Assembly (NCBI RefSeq): GCF_016745505.1
Contig: NZ_JAERUC010000114.1
Span: forward strand, 1 to 44,943
DNA length: 44,943 nt
Source of the DNA: Streptomyces silvae
GTDB taxonomy: Bacteria > Actinomycetota > Actinomycetes > Streptomycetales > Streptomycetaceae
Direction of reading: 5' to 3'
Under the pieces are notes generated by a model that saw only the letters and a program-made list of their open reading frames with translations, was not told where the DNA came from and ran no database searches. The position numbers and the translations under genes were made by a program. Positions 39,661 through 44,943 of this stretch are shown in pieces. Numbering within the stretch: the stretch's first letter is position 1; each line of letters begins with the position of its first letter.

Positions 39661-40611
39661 ATGGACATTCGGCAGCTGCGGTACTTCGTCACGGTCGCCG
39701 AGGAAGCCAATTTCACCCGCGCCGCTGCCCGACTGCACCTGTCGCAGCCGGGGTTGAGCGCACAGGTGCGTCAGCTCGAAAGAGAACTCGGACACCCGCT
39801 GCTCGACCGCACCGGCCGGTCGGTGACCCTGACGGAGGTGGGTGAGGCCGTACTGCCGTACGCGCGTGCCGCGCTCGGTGCCGTCGAAGCGGTACGGCAG
39901 ATCGCTGACGAGTTCACCGGATTGCTGCGTGGTCACGTCACCCTCGGCCTGGTCTCGGGCGCAGCCGCGGCATCCCAAGAGTTCGACCTGGCCGCCGTAC
40001 TGGCCGGCTTCCACGAGGACCACCCCCAAGTCGAGATCGCCCTGACCGAGGACACCTCGGAGCGGATGCTCACCCAACTGAATCGCGGGGAGCTCGACAT
40101 AGCCGTGATCGGACTCGCGGACGAGGAGCCCCCGCCGGGCATCTCCGCCCAGCTCCTGGTCGACGAACCCCTGGTCGCAGGCGTGGCCCTGGACGACCCG
40201 GCCCTCACGCCCCCGGAGCGCACGAGCATTCCGTTGGCCGAGCTCCGCGATCGTTCGCTGATCAGCCTGCCGCGTGGCACAGGACTGCGCGGGGTACTCG
40301 ATCGCGCGTGCGGGCAGGCGGCGTTCCAGCCCCGCATCGCCTTCGAGGCCGCCGCTCCACTGTTCCTCGCCCACCTCGCCTCCCGCGGCCTCGGCGTGGC
40401 GGTGATCCCGGCCCTCCCAGCCGACGCAGCGGCGGCCCTCGGCCTGCGGACACTGGAGATCACCGAACCGCGGCTACGCGGCCGGGTCGCCCTGGCCTGG
40501 CGAACGGACGGCCCCTCCAGCCCTGCGGCCACCGCCCTTCTGGACCTGCTGTGCGCAAGCCTCACCACGCCGGGGGAGGGCGGCCCGGGAGCCCGAACTG
40601 ACGCGCCGTGA
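39661..40611 (+). CDS. LysR-family transcriptional regulator
   Basis: A 316-residue LysR-type protein with the textbook opening MDIRQLRYFVTVAEEANFTRAAARLHLSQPGLSAQVRQLE (winged HTH) and an effector domain from residue 90. It is divergent from the MPI-family gene and very probably controls it. The effector is unknown. It ends in a short Gly/Pro tail. Confidence 0.94.
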   Translation: MDIRQLRYFVTVAEEANFTRAAARLHLSQPGLSAQVRQLERELGHPLLDRTGRSVTLTEVGEAVLPYARAALGAVEAVRQIADEFTGLLRGHVTLGLVSGAAAASQEFDLAAVLAGFHEDHPQVEIALTEDTSERMLTQLNRGELDIAVIGLADEEPPPGISAQLLVDEPLVAGVALDDPALTPPERTSIPLAELRDRSLISLPRGTGLRGVLDRACGQAAFQPRIAFEAAAPLFLAHLASRGLGVAVIPALPADAAAALGLRTLEITEPRLRGRVALAWRTDGPSSPAATALLDLLCASLTTPGEGGPGARTDAP

Positions 40612-40797
40612 GGGCGATTGCGGCACGTGAATGGCACACACACGCGCCCCGAGAGGTCTGGACAGCAACGAAGGCCCGGGCCGATGACCCGGCGGTCTCG
40701 GGGGTTACATCGGAGGCCGCACCCACGAAGCGAAGCTCTGGCCGGGGGCTGCATGGTCCCGCCAGTACCTGAGCACGGTCTCACGCACGACCCTCAA

Positions 40798-40813
40798 ACC
40801 GCCCTGCGGCGGT
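40798..40813 (-). terminator. hairpin after thioredoxin-like gene
   Basis: A perfect 6-bp stem ACCGCC / GGCGGT with loop CTGC, about 20 nt downstream of the thioredoxin-like stop on its strand. More GC-rich pairing potential lies between the hairpin and the stop. Confidence 0.45.
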
Positions 40814-40833
40814 CCGGGCGCCGCAGCGGCCGC

Positions 40834-41172
40834 TCAGAGGTGATCGTCCAGGAACTTCCGTACCTCGTCGACGGTCATGGGCCCCGTGCCGTGCGCCACC
40901 GCCGTTCCCTCCTTCAGCAGGAGGCAGGACGGGGCTCCGGTGATCCCGTATCGCTCGGTTGCCGCCGGGCAACGCGTGATGTCGGTGCGGACGACCGTCA
41001 GGCGGCCCGTGTACGCGGCGGCGATGTCGCCCACGACGACATCCATCACCCGGCAGGGCTCGATGGCCTTGGGCCATGCCCCGGTGAAGTACGCGAGAAC
41101 CGGAACCTCGCTTCTCCCGAGGATGAAATCGAACTCCGCGTCCTCACGAGGCCGGTGAACCAGTTTTGGCAT
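40834..41172 (-). CDS. thioredoxin-fold protein lacking the CxxC active site
   Basis: The 112-residue protein has the thioredoxin fold: PVLAYFTGAWPKAIEPCRVMDVVV at the active-site position, RLTVVRTDITRCPAATERYGITGAPSCLLL with the cis-Pro loop, and an acidic C-terminal helix. The usual WCGPC is replaced by WPKAIEPC, so only the second Cys (Cys40) is kept and three residues are inserted. It may be a monothiol reductase, a chaperone-like or a peroxiredoxin-like variant. I recall similar proteins in other Streptomyces, so this is a lineage feature and not damage. The ATG at 41172 has an AGGAG site 7 nt upstream. Confidence 0.85.
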   Translation of the reverse strand: MPKLVHRPREDAEFDFILGRSEVPVLAYFTGAWPKAIEPCRVMDVVVGDIAAAYTGRLTVVRTDITRCPAATERYGITGAPSCLLLKEGTAVAHGTGPMTVDEVRKFLDDHL

Positions 41173-41345
41173 GGGAGCTCCTGACCTCACGCTTCGTACT
41201 CCACCCCATCATCCCTCGCGCGGTGTGCCAGGTGGACCCCGACCGGTCGTCCGACCGGCTGCCGGGAGGGAGGTACGGGCCGCCGCAGGACGGCGGTGGC
41301 CCCTGGGACGACCGCTCGCGGACGCGGCGGTGGACGGGTGACGCG

Positions 41346-42485
41346 TCAGCTGACCCGGAGGCCGACCGCCAGCGTCAGTTCAAGGACCCGGTGTGGTGAT
41401 GCGAGATCGGGAAACAGCTCCCGGAGCTGCGACATCCGGTATCGGACCGTCTGGGGATGGACGAACAATGCCGCCGCGACCTCGTCCCGCCTTCCCTGGT
41501 GCAGCAGCCACTCCCGCAACGTCTCCTCCAGCCGTCGTGCGGTTGCGGCAGGCAGGGTCTGCAACGGTGCGAGGGCTCGGGCGCGCAGGTCTGCGAACGC
41601 GTCCGCGTCGGCGCTGAGCACCAGGTCGGGCAGGTGGTCCTCGGTGTCGCGAATGTCAGGGGAAAGGGAGCGCGCGCGTAGGGCTCGTGCGTACGAGGCG
41701 GACGCGCGGGTCCACGGCCGGGCCGGGCCGACCACGGCGGCGCGGTCGGTCAGCTGCCGCAGGAGACGTGACCGGTCTGCATCGGGGACGAGCAGCACAC
41801 CGGTGGCATCCGGCAGATCGTCGAGGACGAGGGTGCTCGGGTCGAGCGCACGGTAGACAGGTCGGGCCTGGGCGGCGGGCAGCAGCACCGCGGTCAGCGA
41901 AACCGGAGGCTGCCACCCGGCCCGTTGGCCGGAGGCCAGCAGCACGTCCGAGCCGGCGCCGGCGAGGAGCTCGCGGGCCAGGTGTTCCAGGTGGCGCTCG
42001 TGGGCCCTGCCCCGGGCGGCCAGTTCGTCGGCGTGGCCCGCAGCGCTCGCGGCGGAGAGCTCGTCGATGTAGGCGAAGGTCAGCTCGGCGAACTTGGCGA
42101 CCTCGGCGGCGGGCAGCCCAGCGGGTACGGCACCCGCTGCCAGGCATCGCCAGGCCACGCGGGCGCCGACGCGGTAGGCGCTGAGCAGGGCGTCCATCGA
42201 ACGCCCGTCGCGCACCTCGCCGCGGCCCAGCTCGTAGGCTGCGTCATCGCCGTCGCCGCCTGTGGCGTTCCCGCTCGCAAGGTCCAGGTAGTGCCCCAGG
42301 GCGGTGCGGACGGCCCGGCGGATGGTGCCGCCCATGCGGCCCGAAAGGGCGTTGGCGTAGGACGGGACCTCGTCGATGATCGCCTGGACGACCTCGTCGG
42401 CGGTGGTCTTCAACGCGGCCCGAAGTGCGGTGACCGTCGTCTCATCCAGAGCCAGCTCGCTGGCCCTCCGGACTGCATGACTCAC
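41346..42485 (-). CDS. PucR-type transcriptional regulator
   Basis: A 379-residue protein. The C-terminal PucR-type helix-turn-helix is RRDEVAAALFVHPQTVRYRMSQLRELF at about 335-362. The N-terminal two-thirds is mainly helical (a RsbR/PucR-like sensory region, with YELGRGEVRDGRSMDALLSAYRVGARVAWR). No metal or nucleotide motif is obvious. It is divergent from the ferredoxin-reductase/desaturase operon across 86 bp and is probably its regulator. The GTG at 42485 has an AGGGAA site 8 nt upstream; a GTG at 42524 lacks one. Confidence 0.85.
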   Translation of the reverse strand: MSHAVRRASELALDETTVTALRAALKTTADEVVQAIIDEVPSYANALSGRMGGTIRRAVRTALGHYLDLASGNATGGDGDDAAYELGRGEVRDGRSMDALLSAYRVGARVAWRCLAAGAVPAGLPAAEVAKFAELTFAYIDELSAASAAGHADELAARGRAHERHLEHLARELLAGAGSDVLLASGQRAGWQPPVSLTAVLLPAAQARPVYRALDPSTLVLDDLPDATGVLLVPDADRSRLLRQLTDRAAVVGPARPWTRASASYARALRARSLSPDIRDTEDHLPDLVLSADADAFADLRARALAPLQTLPAATARRLEETLREWLLHQGRRDEVAAALFVHPQTVRYRMSQLRELFPDLASPHRVLELTLAVGLRVS

Positions 42486-42526
42486 TTTTTGTTCCCTGCG
42501 AACAATTCGGCCGACCAGATTCACGT

Positions 42527-42554
42527 CTTACGGTCAGGACTTTACACCGTGAAG
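42527..42554. promoter_or_regulatory. candidate operator in the desaturase-operon promoter region
   Basis: CTTACGGT (42527-42534) and ACCGTGAAG (42546-42554) form an inverted repeat with an 11-bp spacer, interrupted by one extra base. It lies in the gap between the PucR-type gene and the reductase gene, 18 bp before the reductase start. Confidence 0.4.
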
Positions 42555-42571
42555 TACAGCAAGCTGGAGCC

Positions 42572-43627
42572 ATGACGAGTACAGCCCTCCGCAGCAGGGC
42601 GTGGAAACTGCTGGAGATGGTCACGACGCCGCTGCTGCCGTCGGACTACCTCGACCTGGTCAGCCCACTGCGGGCGGGCGCCGACCTCCGTGGGCGCATC
42701 GAGGCCGTACACCCCGAGACGGATGACGCCGCGACTGTCGTGATCAGGCCAGGACGGGGCTGGCGCGGCCACACAGCCGGCCAGTACGTGCGGATCGGGG
42801 TCGACGTCGACGGAGTGCGTCTGTGGCGTGCCTACTCCATCACCTCACCGACGAATCGCCAGGACGGCCGCGTCACGATCACCGTGAAGGCGATCCCCGA
42901 CGGCAAGGTCAGCAACCACCTGGTCCGCAGGGCGAAACCGGGCACGCTGATCCAGATCGACCAGCCGACCGGTGACTTCGTCCTGCCGCGGACCAAGCCC
43001 GCCAAGGTGCTCTACCTGACGGCCGGCAGCGGCATCACGCCTGTGATGGGCATGCTGCGCGACACCGCGTTCGACGACGTCGTCATGGTCCACTGCGCGC
43101 CACAGCCTCAGGACGTGATCTTCCGCAACGAACTGCACGGCCTGGTCGCGGACAAGAAGCTTCGGCTCACCGAGGTGCACACCGACACGGACGGCAAGCT
43201 CGACATCGCCCGTCTCCAAGAGCTCGTGCCCGACTGGGCCGAGCGCGAGACCTGGGCGTGCGGGCCCGCGAGCCTGCTCGACGCCGCCGAGGAGCACTGG
43301 AGAGAGCACGGCGTCCATGAGCGCCTGCACACCGAACGTTTCCGCCCCGGCATCGCCGTCGTCGGCGACGGCGGCGAGGTCACGTTCAGCACCACCGGCA
43401 AGACCGTCGACGCGGACGGCGCCACGCCGCTGCTGGACATCGGCGAGGAAGCCGGCGTCCTCATGCCCTCCGGGTGCCGCATGGGCATCTGCTTCGGCTG
43501 CGTCACGCCGCTCAAGGCCGGCGCTGTCCGCGACCTGCGTACCGGCGAGATCACCGAGGCCGAGCCGGGCGTCCTCATCCAGACCTGTGTGTCCGCCGCG
43601 GCGGGCCCCTGCGACATCGAACGGTAG
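42572..43627 (+). CDS. NAD(P)H ferredoxin reductase with 2Fe-2S domain (desaturase electron donor)
   Basis: This 351-residue flavoprotein has an FAD domain with RAYSIT near residue 90, an NAD(P)-binding domain with GSGITPVMGML near residue 152, and a C-terminal plant-type 2Fe-2S ferredoxin domain with Cys302, Cys307, Cys310 (CRMGICFGC) and Cys339. It moves electrons from NAD(P)H through FAD to the iron-sulfur cluster and on to the desaturase. The gene order matches Rv3230c-Rv3229c of Mycobacterium tuberculosis, where this reductase serves the stearoyl-CoA desaturase DesA3. A CTGGAG site precedes the ATG. The stop lies 7 bp before the next start. Confidence 0.93.
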   Translation: MTSTALRSRAWKLLEMVTTPLLPSDYLDLVSPLRAGADLRGRIEAVHPETDDAATVVIRPGRGWRGHTAGQYVRIGVDVDGVRLWRAYSITSPTNRQDGRVTITVKAIPDGKVSNHLVRRAKPGTLIQIDQPTGDFVLPRTKPAKVLYLTAGSGITPVMGMLRDTAFDDVVMVHCAPQPQDVIFRNELHGLVADKKLRLTEVHTDTDGKLDIARLQELVPDWAERETWACGPASLLDAAEEHWREHGVHERLHTERFRPGIAVVGDGGEVTFSTTGKTVDADGATPLLDIGEEAGVLMPSGCRMGICFGCVTPLKAGAVRDLRTGEITEAEPGVLIQTCVSAAAGPCDIER

Positions 43628-43634
43628 GAGCACC

Positions 43635-44753
43635 TTGACCGCCATCGACCCCACCGCCCACCTGACCGCAGAGCAGATCGAGGAACTGGGACGCGAGCTG
43701 GACGCCATCCGCGACGAGGTGATCGCCGACCGCGGCGAGAAGGACGCCGCCTACATCCGGCGGATCATCTCGGCGCAGCGCAAGCTGGAGTTGGTCAGCA
43801 GGGGTGTGCTGCTGTTCTCGATCTTCCCGCCCGCGTGGCTGATCGGCACCGCCGGGCTGTCCGTGGCGAAGATCATGGACAACATGGAGATCGGCCACAA
43901 CGTCCTGCACGGCCAGTGGGACTGGATGCGCGACCCGAAGATCCACTCCACCACCTGGGAGTGGGATCACGTCTCGCCGTCCGATCAGTGGAAGCACTCG
44001 CACAACGAGCTGCACCACACGTACACCAACGTGATCGGCAAGGACAACGACCTCGGCTACGGCATCATGCGCGTCGACGAGGACCAGAAGTGGCACCCCT
44101 TCCACCTCGGCCAGCCGCTGTGGAACTTCCTCAACGCCTGCTTCTTCGAGTACGGCATCGCCGCGTACGACCTGGAGCTCGGCAAGAACCTCCACAAGCG
44201 CCGCCGCAAGAACCCGGAGTTCCGCGCGCGGGCCAGGGCCGTGGGCCGCAAGATCCGCAAGCAGGTGCTCAAGGACTACGTGATCCACCCGCTGCTCTCG
44301 GGCCCCTCGTTCCTCACCACGCTCGCCGCCACGTTCACCGCGAACCTGGTCCGCAACATCTGGACCCACTCAGTGATCATGTGCGGGCACTTCCCCGAGG
44401 GCGTAAAGGTCTTCGAACGCCGGTCGATCACGGGCGAGACACGCGGTCAGTGGTACCTGCGCCAGATGATGGGCTCGGCGAACATCAGCGGCAGCAAGGC
44501 CATGCACTTCATGACCGGCAACCTGTCGCACCAGATCGAGCACCACCTGTTCCCGGACCTGCCGAGCAACCGGTACGCCGAGGTCGCGGTGAAGGTGCGC
44601 GCACTGTTCGAGAAGTACGAGCTGGAGTACGTCACCGGCCCGCTGCCCAAGCAGGTGTTCTCCGCGTGGCACAAGGTCTTCCGGCTCTCCCTGCCGAACA
44701 AGCAGCCCAAGGCCGGAACGCCGGACCGAGAGCAGGACCTCATCGCCGCCTGA
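43635..44753 (+). CDS. membrane fatty-acid (acyl-CoA) desaturase
   Basis: The 372-residue protein has the three histidine boxes of a di-iron desaturase: HNVLH (88-92), HSHNELHH (121-128) and HQIEHH (near 299-304). Hydrophobic spans lie at about 58-82 and in the middle of the protein. It introduces a double bond (probably delta-9) into acyl-CoA, using electrons from the upstream reductase. TTG is the start codon, with AGGAG 4 nt upstream; no ATG is in frame nearby. It probably helps tune membrane fluidity or supply unsaturated acyl groups. The two genes form an operon. Confidence 0.92.
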   Translation: MTAIDPTAHLTAEQIEELGRELDAIRDEVIADRGEKDAAYIRRIISAQRKLELVSRGVLLFSIFPPAWLIGTAGLSVAKIMDNMEIGHNVLHGQWDWMRDPKIHSTTWEWDHVSPSDQWKHSHNELHHTYTNVIGKDNDLGYGIMRVDEDQKWHPFHLGQPLWNFLNACFFEYGIAAYDLELGKNLHKRRRKNPEFRARARAVGRKIRKQVLKDYVIHPLLSGPSFLTTLAATFTANLVRNIWTHSVIMCGHFPEGVKVFERRSITGETRGQWYLRQMMGSANISGSKAMHFMTGNLSHQIEHHLFPDLPSNRYAEVAVKVRALFEKYELEYVTGPLPKQVFSAWHKVFRLSLPNKQPKAGTPDREQDLIAA

Positions 44754-44761
44754 CTCTCCCC

Positions 44762-44777
44762 GGCCGGACCTCCGGCC
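44762..44777 (+). terminator. terminator after desaturase gene
   Basis: A 6-bp stem GGCCGG / CCGGCC with loop ACCT, followed by TTT, starts 8 nt after the desaturase stop. Confidence 0.65.
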
Positions 44778-44899
44778 TTTGGTGACGTCACTCACTGCTG
44801 CGACACGACGGCCTGCTCGGCCGGTGGAGTTCCCTGCTGCTGGGCACGGATGGGGCACAGGACCAGCAGTGCGATGCGTGCTCCGGGCGGGCCGACTGG

Positions 44900-44943
44900 T
44901 CAGAGGGGGATGATGCGGACTTGGTTGCCGCAGAGTTTGGTCA
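44900..44943 (-). CDS. possible 3' end of a gene continuing past the right edge
   Basis: On the minus strand the last 13 codons before a TGA at 44900-44902 read TKLCGNQVRIIPL. This could be the C-terminus of a protein that begins outside the window. It is too short to assign. The rest of 44778-44899 contains nothing I can support. Confidence 0.3.
   Translation of the reverse strand, partial: TKLCGNQVRIIPL

Noticed and set aside
1..44943. tRNA/rRNA genes, CRISPR arrays, insertion sequences, integrases or attachment sites
   Set aside because: None seen on either strand; repeats present are short tandem arrays without spacers or cas genes.

Overview
The window is high-GC actinobacterial DNA, almost certainly a Streptomyces chromosome. 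The signs are GTG/TTG starts, strong third-position G/C bias, mycothiol-linked enzymes, an AfsA/ArpA-type gamma-butyrolactone pair, a SigE-family sigma factor and several families typical of Streptomyces (SCO5918, DUF6193, DUF1838, DUF4232). I found no tRNA, rRNA, CRISPR array, transposase or phage gene. About 42 coding regions are supported, mostly on conserved folds. One is broken: a LysE transporter with a frameshift. One is partial at the left edge and one very short fragment may lie at the right edge.

Layout. 1-1.3 kb: the end of a DEAD-box RNA helicase and an SCO5918-family gene. 1.3-6 kb: a membrane acyltransferase, then a candidate gamma-butyrolactone signalling locus with a quinone-oxidoreductase-type reductase, an SDR, an AfsA/ScbA-like synthase and a divergent ScbR/ArpA-like receptor. 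Palindromic operator candidates lie in both divergent promoter regions. 6-8.4 kb: secreted cell-wall enzymes (PGRP-type amidase and Rpf-like protein with LysM) and a small zinc-ribbon protein. 8.5-11.7 kb: a coupled HAD phosphatase/phosphoglucomutase and GH65 pair. 11.7-16 kb: a sortase, an ABC-F protein and a secreted SGNH esterase. 16-24.7 kb: an AlkZ-like winged-helix protein, a VOC protein with a divergent WYL regulator, a TetR-MFS-SDR unit with paired operators, a DUF1838 protein, and a LysR gene facing a collagen-like small ORF and the broken LysE gene.

24.7-32 kb: a membrane Ser/Thr kinase, a membrane protein plus secreted SRPBCC protein under a palindromic operator, an unrecognised 199-residue gene of atypical composition, a secreted NodB deacetylase, and a SigE-family sigma factor with a membrane partner that contains an internal duplication. 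32.3-34.8 kb: a three-gene overlapping operon that matches an RsbQ - RsbP - RsbV (STAS) stress module. 34.9-45 kb: a mycothiol-conjugate-amidase-like PIG-L enzyme, DUF6193, an alpha/beta hydrolase, a DUF4232 lipoprotein, NIPSNAP, a mycothiol-dependent MPI-family protein facing a LysR gene, a Cys-poor thioredoxin-like protein, and a PucR-type regulator facing a ferredoxin reductase/fatty-acid desaturase operon.

Themes. Regulation is mostly by local, divergent regulator/target pairs. Several intergenic gaps just after stop codons hold short tandem repeats of 7-11 bp or long perfect hairpins. The observations most worth following up are the compact butyrolactone locus, the RsbQ-RsbP-STAS operon, the 22-bp-arm hairpin built from 11-bp repeats, the collagen-like small ORF with the frameshifted LysE gene, and the duplicated membrane partner of the sigma factor.
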